From: Lachnospiraceae bacterium | GTDB taxonomy: Bacteria; Bacillota; Clostridia; Lachnospirales; Lachnospiraceae | Direction of reading: 5' to 3' | NCBI GenBank assembly: GCA_902363555.1 | Contig: CABJAM010000003.1 | Location: 558,001 to 622,000, forward strand | Length of the DNA: 64,000 bases | In this document: piece after piece, positions 24,292 through 32,736 of the stretch | Layout of the letters: each line of letters opens with the position of its first letter | Position numbering within the stretch: position 1 is the stretch's first letter | The notes under the pieces: model-generated | Told to the model about the DNA's origin: nothing | Databases searched by the model: none | The model's input: only the letters and a program-made list of their open reading frames with translations | Position numbers and translations under genes: made by a program

Positions 24292-26019
24292 ATGGGAAGT
24301 ATTGATGATAAAGACAGTAAAGGATTCCGGGAAAATGAAAAGGTAATTACAGCGCAGACAAGCCACGGAAAGATAAAAGGTACTTTTGACGGTAAAACAG
24401 CAGTATTTCGTGGCATCCCTTATGGCGGACCCTGTGACAGTGCCAGACGGTTTCTGCCGCCGGTGGTTGCGCAGGACTGGGATGGTGTCAGAGATTGCAC
24501 CAAAAATGGTTATTATGCAGTTCAAAATGGCACAAGCATTTCAGGAAGTGAGTATTTTGGAGAATACTTTAACGGCGGGCATCCGGAGCAGTTCGGTGTG
24601 GCGGATGAGCAGCAGAATGAAAATTGTCTCGTGCTTAATGTGGTGACACCCGGCGTGGATGACCGGGCGCGCTCGGTGCTGGTATATATTCACGGCGGCG
24701 GCTTTGCCACCGGCTCCGGCACACTGGTGCTGGGTTCCGGCGCCATGGCCTGTGATGAAGATATCGTTATCGTCGGAATAAATCACCGCCTGAATATTTT
24801 TGGATATCTCTATCTGGGCGCCTTTGATGAAAAGTATGCTTCCTCGGGAATGGCCGGAATGCTGGATCTTGTACTGGCATTGGAATGGGTCCGGGATAAT
24901 ATCGCCAATTTTGGCGGCGACCCTGAAAAAGTGACAATCATGGGAGAGTCCGGCGGCGGAATGAAGGTCAGTACACTGCTGGCGATGCCAAAGGCCCGGG
25001 GCCTGTTTAGGGCGGCGATCGTAGAGAGCGGCTCCAATGTGGTGGGCAGATTGTCCACTGCGGAGGCGGCGGATATGGCGGCGAAAGCTCTTGCGCGGTT
25101 AAATATCCCTGTAGACCGGCTGGATCTACTGGAAAAGTGCAGTAGTGCGCAGCTTTTGGCGGCGTGTGTGGGCGGCGATGCATCTGCCAGCAACATTGAG
25201 TCCGCCAGTAGCGCTGAATCCGGTGACGGCGATGCATCTGCTGGCAACATTGGGCCCTCCAGCAATGCTGAATCCGGCGGCGTTTCGTCAGCTGGCAGTG
25301 ATTTCGGCGGTGACTTAAATTTCGGCCCGGTGGCCGATGGGATTAATCTGGCGTATCAGGAGGAGAACCGTTTTATTGCTCCGGAAATCTCAAAGGATAT
25401 TCCGCTCATGGTCGGTTCCTCGGAGGATGAGGTCGGCGTATTCACGCCACTGGATGTGCTTGAGAAAATCACCTGGGATAATATGCGGGAAATGCTTCTT
25501 TTGTCCAAAGGGGGCCCGCTCAGTGGCAAAGAGGGTGGTCCGCTAAATGAGGACAATGTGGATGCGGTGATCGAAACCTTCAAACGAACAGACAAAAAAG
25601 CCAATTCTGCCGACCACTTGTTCCTCAAAATAAATTCCCTGACCAGTTTTCTGGGCGGCGGTTCTTATTATCAGGCAGAGTCTAAGGCCGTTCAGGGCGG
25701 CGCTCCGGTGTATCATTATGTGGTCGCCTATGATTCGACCCTGCCCATGCACCCGGAGCGCAGATATGCCTGGCATACGGCGGACCTGCCGCTGCAGATG
25801 CGTATTGTGCTACACCCGGAAAGCGAGGCGCTTTCTAAAATCATGTCTCATGCCATTGGCGCTTTTGTGAGAACCTGCGATCCATCCACGAAAGCGCTGG
25901 AATGGCCGGCCTTAGACCTAAAGAGCCGGCAGGTGATGGTATTTGACGATACGTGCCGGGTGGAGACAGACCCATGGAAAGAGATCCGGGAGTGCCTGAG
26001 TCCTGAATCAGAGAAATAA
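24292..26019 (+). CDS. type-B carboxylesterase with internal tandem repeat
   Basis: The 575-residue protein is a second carboxylesterase, distantly like the one before it. Motifs are YIHGGGFATGSG (oxyanion hole, about 132-143), INHRLNIFGYL, the nucleophile elbow MGESGGGMK with Ser220, and HTADLPLQM near the catalytic His region. No signal peptide is present. Between about residues 295 and 341 lies an Ala/Ser/Gly/Asp-rich insertion built from an 18-residue repeat, absent from the sister enzyme. The start at 24292 follows AAAAGGGGTG; an earlier in-frame codon at 24250 has no ribosome binding site. The gene is convergent with the symporter, three bases apart. Confidence 0.88.
   Translation: MGSIDDKDSKGFRENEKVITAQTSHGKIKGTFDGKTAVFRGIPYGGPCDSARRFLPPVVAQDWDGVRDCTKNGYYAVQNGTSISGSEYFGEYFNGGHPEQFGVADEQQNENCLVLNVVTPGVDDRARSVLVYIHGGGFATGSGTLVLGSGAMACDEDIVIVGINHRLNIFGYLYLGAFDEKYASSGMAGMLDLVLALEWVRDNIANFGGDPEKVTIMGESGGGMKVSTLLAMPKARGLFRAAIVESGSNVVGRLSTAEAADMAAKALARLNIPVDRLDLLEKCSSAQLLAACVGGDASASNIESASSAESGDGDASAGNIGPSSNAESGGVSSAGSDFGGDLNFGPVADGINLAYQEENRFIAPEISKDIPLMVGSSEDEVGVFTPLDVLEKITWDNMREMLLLSKGGPLSGKEGGPLNEDNVDAVIETFKRTDKKANSADHLFLKINSLTSFLGGGSYYQAESKAVQGGAPVYHYVVAYDSTLPMHPERRYAWHTADLPLQMRIVLHPESEALSKIMSHAIGAFVRTCDPSTKALEWPALDLKSRQVMVFDDTCRVETDPWKEIRECLSPESEK
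25174..25314 (+). repeat. 54-bp in-frame minisatellite in the esterase gene
   Basis: Units start at 25174 and 25228 (GGCGATGCATCTG...), with a third degenerate unit after 25282. Each unit encodes 18 residues such as GDASASNIESASSAESGD. Confidence 0.8.
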
Positions 26020-26022
26020 AGT

Positions 26023-27279
26023 TTACTCATTAAATACATCATTATCCAGGGCATGATCCTGTTTTGCAATAATCGTCGTGCAAACGGCATCTCCGGTCAC
26101 ATTGACCGCCGTGCGCACCATATCCAGAATCCGGTCGATGCCCATGATGAGCCCGATGGCCTCCACCGGCAGTCCTACGGAATTAAACACCATGGACAGC
26201 GTGACCAGTCCTACGCTGGGAATCCCGGCTGTTCCGATGGAGGCCAGGGTGGCCGTTGCGATCACCGTGAGATAATCGGCTATTCCAAGGGGGATACCAA
26301 AAGCCTCGGCCGCAAATACGACGGCTACCCCCTGCATGATCGCCGTTCCGTCCATATTCACCGTAGCGCCCAGCGGGATCGTGAAGGCGGATATTTTTTT
26401 AGACACACCCATTTTCTTTTGCAGCGTATCGATGGAGAGCGGAATCGTGGCGTTGGACGTGGCTGTGGAAAATGCAAAGACCATGACGGGCAAAAATTTC
26501 TTTATAAATTTTATAGGATTCAACCCGGTGAAAAGCTTCAGTAAAATCTGGTAAACGCCAAAGCCCTGGAGCGCCAGGGCGATGAGCACGGCCAGCATAT
26601 ATTTCATCAGAGGTACAAAAGCATCCAGGCCAAGTCCGGCAAAGGTTCTGGCAATAAGGCAGAATACGCCGGCCGGTGCCAGCTTCATCACACCCTTCGT
26701 CATATCCATCATCACATCATTGAACTGGCCGAAAAAGCTGGCCACCGTGTCGGCTTTTTTCCCTCTGTGGGCCAGGATCACCCCGACGATCAGCGCAAAT
26801 AATATGATTTGGAGCATATCCCCCTCTGCCAGTGATGCCAGAGGGTTTTTGGGTATAATATTTAAAATAGTATTGGCAAAGCCCGGTTTTTGCGCCGTCT
26901 GAGTGGGAACCGTTTGGATGGCGGACATATTAAGCCCGATGCCCGGTCGAATCAGGCCGGCGATGGATAGGGCCAGCGCGATAGCCAGAGCTGTGGTAAG
27001 CATGTAAAATGCAATGGTTTTGATGCCAACCTTTCCGAGACGCTTTGTGTCACCGATGGCCATGCTGCCGCAGACAAGGGAGCAGAACACCAACGGTACC
27101 ACAAGCATCTGCATCAGACGGACGAAGCCCTGGCCCACAATGTAAAAAATACCATCCACAAACAGCGTGTCGCGGATGTACCCGGCTGGAACATATCTGT
27201 TAAAGATCAGGCCGGTACATGCGCCAAGTATCAGGGCAATAAATATAATGGTCGTTAATCCTGCTTTCTTTTTCTTCAT
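26023..27279 (-). CDS. dicarboxylate/amino acid:cation symporter (DAACS family)
   Basis: The 418-residue protein has about eight membrane helices and two re-entrant hairpins. Signature segments are VFCSLVCGSMAIGD, FAFSTATSNATIPLS (the serine-rich hairpin 1 region), VNMDGTAIMQGVAVVFAAE (the NMDGT sodium/substrate motif), GTAGIPSVG (hairpin 2) and VETIGLIMGIDRILDMVRTAVNVTGD-like tail (here VEAIGLIMGIDR, then the DMVRTAVNVTGD segment). This places it with GltP/DctA transporters that take up glutamate, aspartate, C4-dicarboxylates or serine with Na+ or H+. It is monocistronic and leftward. Confidence 0.93.
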   Translation of the reverse strand: MKKKKAGLTTIIFIALILGACTGLIFNRYVPAGYIRDTLFVDGIFYIVGQGFVRLMQMLVVPLVFCSLVCGSMAIGDTKRLGKVGIKTIAFYMLTTALAIALALSIAGLIRPGIGLNMSAIQTVPTQTAQKPGFANTILNIIPKNPLASLAEGDMLQIILFALIVGVILAHRGKKADTVASFFGQFNDVMMDMTKGVMKLAPAGVFCLIARTFAGLGLDAFVPLMKYMLAVLIALALQGFGVYQILLKLFTGLNPIKFIKKFLPVMVFAFSTATSNATIPLSIDTLQKKMGVSKKISAFTIPLGATVNMDGTAIMQGVAVVFAAEAFGIPLGIADYLTVIATATLASIGTAGIPSVGLVTLSMVFNSVGLPVEAIGLIMGIDRILDMVRTAVNVTGDAVCTTIIAKQDHALDNDVFNE

Positions 27280-27361
27280 TTCATCGACTCCATAGAGTTA
27301 TTGGCGCTCAAATAATCCCTATTTATTCTGTACGAAAAGTCTTATATTATACTTCCCGTGC

Positions 27362-27390
27362 TTGCGTATCTGTTCGTTTCCGCTTATAAT
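27362..27390 (+). promoter_or_regulatory. promoter before the DUF6483-like gene
   Basis: TTGCGT (27362-27367), 17 bases, TATAAT (27385-27390). Family A copy 2 fills the resulting leader. Confidence 0.65.
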
Positions 27391-27405
27391 AGGAATTAGC
27401 CTGAA

Positions 27406-27517
27406 GCGGAATCGCGCTGCTGCGCGAGCAGGTCAACGATTTCCTGCGGAAATCCCTGACAAGAGATGGCTAAGCAGGTCATCATTTTCCCAGGGGAAAA
27501 TGGTGACAAATTATAAT
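27406..27517. repeat. dispersed two-hairpin repeat, family A, copy 2 with a diverged extra hairpin
   Basis: TCGCGC-tgct-GCGCGA is followed by GTCAacGATTTCC...GGAAATCccTGAC, then a second, diverged large hairpin GTCAtcATTTTCCC...GGGAAAATggTGAC at about 27477-27508. The base changes in the two big stems compensate each other. It lies wholly in the leader between the promoter at 27362 and the start codon at 27540. Confidence 0.8.
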
Positions 27518-27539
27518 AAGATAGAAAGAAGGGGATACT

Positions 27540-27920
27540 ATGTTTGAAAATGATTATATTCTCCGTTTGATCCACGAAATGATTCGCGCTCTGATCAAGC
27601 TGGCGCTGAACATCGATACTGATGAAAAAGATCCGTTGATATTGCCGGATGTCTTTGAAAATGATGAGTTTAAGCGTATTATGGATCTGGTGGATGACGG
27701 AAAGATCAATGAGGCGGAAAATCTTCTCTACGACTATCTGAATGCAGACCGGCCGGATACATTTAAAATGGCCCTGGTGTTTTACGATCATCTCAATGAG
27801 ATGGACGATGCCGCCCTGACGGCGGCTGATTTTTCCCGTGAGGAAGTCAGGGATGGCCTGTGCCGTGCTATGGATATGTTTGGATATGGGGAGATGGCCG
27901 GCACATTTTTATTACTTTAA
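27540..27920 (+). CDS. DUF6483-like small protein
   Basis: The 126-residue protein has the layout of DUF6483: FENDYILRLIHEMIRALIKLALNI at the start (a basic and hydrophobic helix) followed by an acidic alpha-helical region (INEAENLLYDYL, about 70-81) like a TPR hairpin, and EEVRDGLCRAMDMFGY. The family occurs in Clostridia and has no known role. The ATG follows AAGAAGGGG. It shares a transcript with the ogt-type gene, which starts 11 bases after its stop, and a family A element occupies its leader. Confidence 0.65.
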   Translation: MFENDYILRLIHEMIRALIKLALNIDTDEKDPLILPDVFENDEFKRIMDLVDDGKINEAENLLYDYLNADRPDTFKMALVFYDHLNEMDDAALTAADFSREEVRDGLCRAMDMFGYGEMAGTFLLL

Positions 27921-27931
27921 GGAGATATAAA

Positions 27932-28465
27932 ATGGAATATATAAAATGGATAGAAACGCCGCTGGGAAGGGCATTGCTTTCCAGTGATGGTGAAAGCCTT
28001 ACCGGATTCTGGTTTGAAGATCAGAAATATTTTGCGGCCACACTGGAGGACGAGCGATGTGAAAAAGAGCTCCCGATATTCGACCGGACCCAGGAATGGC
28101 TGGATATTTATTTTCAGGGGAAATGTCCGGATTTCATGCCGCCCATGGCGCCAAAGGGCAGCGCGTTCCGAAAAAAAGTATGGGAATACCTGTGTGCCGT
28201 TCCCTACGGTCAGGTGACCACTTATGGTGCCATTGCGCAGCAGATGGCCGAAGCCATGGGGCGCCAGACCATGTCGGGCCAGGCTGTGGGCGGAGCCGTA
28301 TCCCACAATCCCATATCGTTGCTGATCCCCTGTCATCGGGTCGTTGGCGCAAATAACAGCCTGACCGGTTACGCCGGAGGTCTGGAGAAAAAACTCAGGC
28401 TCATGGCGCTGGAAAAAATCGATGCCGATCGATTTTTCGTACCCAAAAAGGGTACAGCACTCTAA
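27932..28465 (+). CDS. ogt: methylated-DNA--[protein]-cysteine S-methyltransferase
   Basis: The 177-residue protein repairs O6-alkylguanine by suicidal transfer to its active cysteine. The motif LLIPCHRVVGANNSLTGYAGG holds Cys134; upstream are FRKKVWEYLCAVPYGQVTTYG (about 79-99) and VGGAVSHNPIS (asparagine hinge). It has the short N-terminal ribonuclease-H-like domain of Ogt/AdaB. The start is ATG 27932, preceded by AAGGAGATATAAA; the reading frame extends upstream inside the previous gene without a suitable initiation site. A family C palindrome with a T6 run follows. Confidence 0.93.
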   Translation: MEYIKWIETPLGRALLSSDGESLTGFWFEDQKYFAATLEDERCEKELPIFDRTQEWLDIYFQGKCPDFMPPMAPKGSAFRKKVWEYLCAVPYGQVTTYGAIAQQMAEAMGRQTMSGQAVGGAVSHNPISLLIPCHRVVGANNSLTGYAGGLEKKLRLMALEKIDADRFFVPKKGTAL

Positions 28466-28481
28466 GTGCGTTTGAAATATT

Positions 28482-28518
28482 GTAACCGTTTTGAAGTGTC
28501 GGACGGTTACGTGATTTT
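28482..28518 (+). terminator. family C palindrome acting as a possible terminator
   Basis: GTAACCGT (28482-28489) and ACGGTTAC (28503-28510) pair exactly, and GTGATTTTTT follows. The T-run is three bases away from the stem, so termination would be partial. Confidence 0.5.
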
Positions 28519-28546
28519 TTATGATTCTACTGGAAGGTGAAGGAAA

Positions 28547-29026
28547 ATGTTTAGGAAAATGCGGAGATTTCGTCAGGAGCTGCCCGATGAGCAGAGTCTG
28601 GACATATTAAAAAACCATACAACCGGTGTGCTGGCAGTGGCCGGTGATGACGGCTACCCTTATACGGTGCCACTGAATTATATTTATGAAGATGGGAAGC
28701 TGTGGTTTCACTGGGCAAAGCAGGGCCACAAGCTGGATGCTGTACAGAAAGAGGATAAGGTATCCTTCTGTGTCGTAGACAGGGATGATATTGAGGTTAA
28801 AAAATACACCAATAATTTTTGCAGTGTGGTGGCCTTCGGGCGCATCCACTGCATTGAAGATGATGATACGAAGCTGCGTATCATGGACCGGATGCTGGAA
28901 GTTTACGGGCTTGCAGACCCGTCGGAGCGGGCCGCCGGGATAAGGCTGCGTTGGAATTATTTTTACATAATGGCCATGGACATCGAGCATATGACCGGTA
29001 AGGCGGCTTTGCAGCTCATAAAGTAA
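28547..29026 (+). CDS. NimA-like pyridoxamine 5'-phosphate oxidase-fold flavoprotein
   Basis: The 159-residue protein fits the Nim/PNPOx-like split-barrel family: MRRFRQELPDEQSLDIL, then TTGVLAVAGDDGYPYTVPLNYIY (about 25-47), LWFHWAKQGHKLDAV and DKVSFCVV, and FGRIHCIEDDD. Relatives bind FMN or heme, and some reduce nitroimidazoles; here any such activity is inference. AAGGTGAAGG precedes the start. The nearest neighbours are a DNA alkylation repair gene and a HAD phosphatase. Confidence 0.85.
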   Translation: MFRKMRRFRQELPDEQSLDILKNHTTGVLAVAGDDGYPYTVPLNYIYEDGKLWFHWAKQGHKLDAVQKEDKVSFCVVDRDDIEVKKYTNNFCSVVAFGRIHCIEDDDTKLRIMDRMLEVYGLADPSERAAGIRLRWNYFYIMAMDIEHMTGKAALQLIK

Positions 29027-29117
29027 ATTTTGTGAGCAAATGCGAAGCGATTTTATATGATAAATGCGAAGCCGTTTGGCCCCTTTGAATGATTACGGAT
29101 ATGGAAGGTGATAATTA

Positions 29118-29771
29118 TTGAAAACAGTGATCTTTGATATGGATGGTCTGATGTTTGATACGGAGCGTCTATGTGTGGAGGCCTTTGACTATGCCGGAGA
29201 AGCCTTTGGCATCGGCAAGGCCGGATATATGGTACTTAAAACGCTGGGGATGAATCACGAGCTGTCGTCGAAAATATGGCGGCAGGAGCTGGGCCCGGAT
29301 TTTGACGAGGAAGGACTCGACAAGCATGTAAAAGCCTTTTATGCGGATTTTCGCAGGCACAATCACATACCTGTAAAAAAAGGACTGCACCGGCTGCTGA
29401 ACTATCTTAAATCTCAGGGCTATTCTATGGCTGTCGCATCATCCACGCGAAGGGCCGGGGTTTTGGATAATCTGGAGGACGCGGGGGTGCGGGAATATTT
29501 TGATGTGGTAATAGGTGGCGATTGTATTAAAGCGTCCAAGCCTGCGCCGGATATTTATTTGAAAGCCTGCGAGCTTCTTGGCAAAGAGCCGTCACAGTGC
29601 TATGCGCTGGAGGATTCACGGAACGGCCTTTTGGCTGCTACCCGGGCCGGCTGTAAGACGTTTATGGTGCCGGATCTGTGGGCGCCGGATGAAGAAATAT
29701 TAAAGGTCGTTGCCGCTGTATTTGAAGATCTGGATCAGGTCTGCGATTATTTTATGGCAATGGATCAATAA
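29118..29771 (+). CDS. HAD-superfamily hydrolase (beta-phosphoglucomutase-like)
   Basis: The 217-residue protein has HAD motif I as VIFDMDGLMFDTE (nucleophile Asp8, acid Asp10), a helical cap, motif II VASSTRR, motif III KPAPDIY (Lys in SKPAPD) and motif IV ALEDSRNGLLAA. The cap and EDSxxG pattern put it with phosphoglycolate phosphatase/beta-phosphoglucomutase-like enzymes. The start is a TTG at 29118, with GGAAGGTGAT upstream; the motif I position leaves no room for a later start. Confidence 0.9.
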   Translation: MKTVIFDMDGLMFDTERLCVEAFDYAGEAFGIGKAGYMVLKTLGMNHELSSKIWRQELGPDFDEEGLDKHVKAFYADFRRHNHIPVKKGLHRLLNYLKSQGYSMAVASSTRRAGVLDNLEDAGVREYFDVVIGGDCIKASKPAPDIYLKACELLGKEPSQCYALEDSRNGLLAATRAGCKTFMVPDLWAPDEEILKVVAAVFEDLDQVCDYFMAMDQ

Positions 29772-29789
29772 AAACGGGGAGGGGTCGTT

Positions 29790-30632
29790 ATGAAAAATGC
29801 GGGCAGCTTTATGCGCCGCTGGGGCGGCTTGATTATTGGCGTGATATTATTTTTTATCACCTGTTTTTCTATGTATTTTATCCAATATCGGATGTACGGC
29901 GGCACGATCAAGACATCTCTGATTTATGTGATTATTTTTGTGCCCATCGCGTTTATTTCCTGGCTGCTCCAGGAACGGCCGGCTGCGCCGGAAGCCGCCG
30001 CGGCAGACAATATGGCGTCGGACGATAACAGGGAAGATACACTTTCAAATACTTCCGGGGATTCAAAAGAAAACGGCGGGATTAAGGCAGCCTTAAAAAA
30101 GATCTGGAAAATATTGTATCCGCTGATCATTGTGGGTTGTTCAATATTTATGGTTTATGCTGTCATTAATAACCCTTATTATTTGATCGTTTACCAATAT
30201 TTCGGTCTGATCCTTGTCCTGATATTTTTAACTGTGCTCCCTAAAATGCGGGGAAAGGCCGGTATACGTCCAAAGATTTCTGTGGCCGCATCGATGCTAT
30301 TTGGCGCATTGCTCATTGTAGACGCCATCTTTTGTCTGGCGGCGCCTCTGGCCACTGTATCGGATGCTCAAACGGTTTTGGAGGAAGATGGATATACATC
30401 GGTGGAGTACGCAGGTGTGCTGAGCAACAGGATGGCTTTGGATCTGGCATTTAACGGCGATGTGCAGTTTGAGGCAAAGGATACGGGCAAGCTGGGTTTT
30501 TATTTATTAAGGGGCGAAAAGGACGGCGAAGAATATGGTGCGGCGGTCAGCGTCGTCGGCGGTGAGGTTGTGGGCAGCGACCGTACCGATGGCAATGATT
30601 CCCTGAGTTTTTATTTGTCCTATGTAAAATAA
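29790..30632 (+). CDS. hypothetical membrane protein
   Basis: I do not recognise this 280-residue protein. It has two helices near 10-60, a polar Asp/Ser/Asn-rich loop (about 65-95), three helices between 105 and 195, and an extracytoplasmic C-terminal region of about 80 residues that looks beta-rich (EYAGVLSNRMALDLAF, GKLGFYLLRG). Nothing indicates enzymatic activity. GGGGAGG precedes the start. It lies between a HAD gene and a YkgJ-type gene without obvious functional link. Confidence 0.6.
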   Translation: MKNAGSFMRRWGGLIIGVILFFITCFSMYFIQYRMYGGTIKTSLIYVIIFVPIAFISWLLQERPAAPEAAAADNMASDDNREDTLSNTSGDSKENGGIKAALKKIWKILYPLIIVGCSIFMVYAVINNPYYLIVYQYFGLILVLIFLTVLPKMRGKAGIRPKISVAASMLFGALLIVDAIFCLAAPLATVSDAQTVLEEDGYTSVEYAGVLSNRMALDLAFNGDVQFEAKDTGKLGFYLLRGEKDGEEYGAAVSVVGGEVVGSDRTDGNDSLSFYLSYVK

Positions 30633-30641
30633 TAGTAAAAG

Positions 30642-30700
30642 TTAGTTCCTTTGAACTGTCACAAAAGAGTAACAGCTCTGCGGTGTTGACTGCGCAGAGT
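30642..30700. repeat. family C remnant and a CGCAGAG hairpin
   Basis: GAACTGTCAC and GAGTAACAGCTC are followed by CTCTGCG...CGCAGAG (30674-30698). This gene junction carries no T-tract. Confidence 0.4.
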
Positions 30701-30732
30701 GTATGGAAGCGTAAGCGAGAGGTAATGATACA

Positions 30733-31416
30733 ATGAAGAGAAATGTCAGTCTTGATGAGATTTCGGATGGCCGTCTTTACGGACCGGAAGATATGGTCCG
30801 GGTGGGCTGTGATGACTGCCGCGGATGCTCGGCGTGCTGTCAGAACATGGGCACGTCGGTGATTTTGGACCCTATGGATATATTTCGTTTGACGAAGGCG
30901 CTGGACTGTGATTTCCAGGCGCTTCTGTCCGATAAGGTGGAGCTGAATGTGGTGGATGGGATCATCCTTCCCAATCTGAAAATGTCAGGCGTGTCTGGCC
31001 GATGCGGCTTTTTAAGTAATGAAGGGCGCTGCACAGTCCACAGTGCGCGGCCGGGGATATGCCGGTGCTTTCCACTGGGAAGATATTATGAAAATGGCGG
31101 CTTTAAATACTTTTTGCAGATCCATGAATGCAGGAAGGAACAGCGGTCAAAGGTGAAGGTGAAAAAGTGGCTGGATATCCGCGATTTAAATACGTATGAG
31201 CGCTATATCAATGACTGGCACGATTATCTTATGGAGCTGGAGGCTGAGATTGAAGCCGGCGCGACGGATGAAGCTATAAAGAACATCAGCATGGCTGTGC
31301 TGGAATGTATTTATATGATCAGCTATGATACAGCAGAGGATTTTTACCCGCAGTTTTACCAGCGACTGGCGCTTTGCAAAAATCGGCTCGGGGCGATTGC
31401 GAAAAAGCAGCCGTAG
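30733..31416 (+). CDS. YkgJ family cysteine-cluster protein
   Basis: The 227-residue protein has the family cluster CDDCRGCSACC near 26-36, followed by further cysteines in RCGFL, GRCTVHSARPGICRCFPLG and ECRKEQ. YkgJ-type proteins bind zinc or an iron-sulfur cluster, and related ones are annotated as UPF0153. The role is unknown. The C-terminal 80 residues are helical. It is followed after about 105 bases by the CARF nuclease gene, possibly in one transcript. Confidence 0.85.
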   Translation: MKRNVSLDEISDGRLYGPEDMVRVGCDDCRGCSACCQNMGTSVILDPMDIFRLTKALDCDFQALLSDKVELNVVDGIILPNLKMSGVSGRCGFLSNEGRCTVHSARPGICRCFPLGRYYENGGFKYFLQIHECRKEQRSKVKVKKWLDIRDLNTYERYINDWHDYLMELEAEIEAGATDEAIKNISMAVLECIYMISYDTAEDFYPQFYQRLALCKNRLGAIAKKQP

Positions 31417-31521
31417 GTATTACAATGGTAATAAATAATGGTTCAGACCGGTCTGCACATTTATTGCGCAGACTGTACGAAACATTAATTTTGCGGGAAT
31501 AATGACCAGGAGGCGGATAAA

Positions 31522-32712
31522 ATGCGTCTGCTTATAGAATTTTACCATAAAAATATATTGGAAAATATGGTGGCGGCACTGAGTCTGGCGCCGGATATTA
31601 TCATGTTTTATTTTGATCCGGATTACTTTACGCACACGGCGGTTTATAATACGTATTTGGCCTGCAAGAAATATATTCCTCATCTGAAGCTGGAGGTGGG
31701 AACCTACACCTCTATGGATTTTGACCATCTGGAAACGCAGTTGATGGACTACATTCAGGAAAATACAGCCGAGGATATGATCGTGGATCTTACCGGGGGC
31801 AATGAGCTGACGGCAGTGGCGGCTTACCGGTGTTCGCAGAAGTCGGATATCTCCCTTGTATATTCAGATATACGTGGCTCCAGGATCGTCAGTATTAATA
31901 AACCGGAGGCCCGTTACGGCTGCCACAGTTTTGAAATCAGTGATATTATCGAGGCTGCGGGCGGCAAGCTTGTTTCATGGACCGATGATGAATATCTGGA
32001 AAAAAATAAGGACAGACTTTACCCCATGGCTGAGCAGATTTTGCGCAACGTCAATATATGGTCGCAGACGTGCAGCTATTTTCAGAAAAACGGTGTTTAT
32101 AACCGGGAGAATAAGGAGCTGCACTTTGAAGGAAAGATTGACATTAATCCGAAAACCCACAAGCGTTCGCCGGATGAGCATATGATGCGGGCTCTGGCCC
32201 GGACGCGGATCATTTCCAGGCTTTATATGAAAAACGACCGGATCGAGTTTGATTTCCGTGACCGGGAGTCTATGGGATATCTGGCGTCCTTTGGAGTCTG
32301 GCTGGAAATATGGACGTACTATGCGCTGAAAGCATCCGACCGGTTCCACGATGTGAAAAATGGTGTCAAGGTCGATTGGAACCGCAATGATGATTATGAG
32401 ATCGTGGGCAATGAGATTGACGACACAGCCATGTTCGGCTGTGTGCCTGTGGTGATTTCGTGTAAAATGTCGGAGAATTCCACGGATGCGGACGCTGTCA
32501 ATGAAATTTATACAGTGAGCCACCGGGTCAGCCGGGGGCATGTGCTCCGGGCGCTGGTCACCTTCAGTGACATTAAGGAGCGGCATTCCGGCATTTATTT
32601 AAAAGCCCGGGAGATGGGGATCATCGTTATGGACCGGAGCGATATTCTTCATCCGGATTTTCCAAAGCGGCTGGAACGGGCCATTTGTGAAGGAAAAAAA
32701 ATCATACGGTAA
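31522..32712 (+). CDS. CARF-type PD-(D/E)XK nuclease (DUF1887, Card1/Can2-like)
   Basis: The 396-residue protein has a Rossmann-like N-terminal domain (1-150) whose VDLTGGNELTAVAA (about 88-101) matches the CARF ligand-binding loop (DLTGGTK in relatives). After a winged-helix-like linker comes a restriction-endonuclease fold with the metal triad intact: Glu262 in GVWLEIW, Asp300 in GNEIDD and Lys315 in ISCKMSE. Relatives are DNA/RNA nucleases triggered by cyclic tetra-adenylate made by type III CRISPR complexes. No cas10, other cas gene or CRISPR array lies in this window, so the trigger may be encoded elsewhere or the protein may have another role. The start follows AGGAGG. Confidence 0.85.
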   Translation: MRLLIEFYHKNILENMVAALSLAPDIIMFYFDPDYFTHTAVYNTYLACKKYIPHLKLEVGTYTSMDFDHLETQLMDYIQENTAEDMIVDLTGGNELTAVAAYRCSQKSDISLVYSDIRGSRIVSINKPEARYGCHSFEISDIIEAAGGKLVSWTDDEYLEKNKDRLYPMAEQILRNVNIWSQTCSYFQKNGVYNRENKELHFEGKIDINPKTHKRSPDEHMMRALARTRIISRLYMKNDRIEFDFRDRESMGYLASFGVWLEIWTYYALKASDRFHDVKNGVKVDWNRNDDYEIVGNEIDDTAMFGCVPVVISCKMSENSTDADAVNEIYTVSHRVSRGHVLRALVTFSDIKERHSGIYLKAREMGIIVMDRSDILHPDFPKRLERAICEGKKIIR

Positions 32713-32736
32713 AAAGATAAAGGAGAGGCAAGTTTT

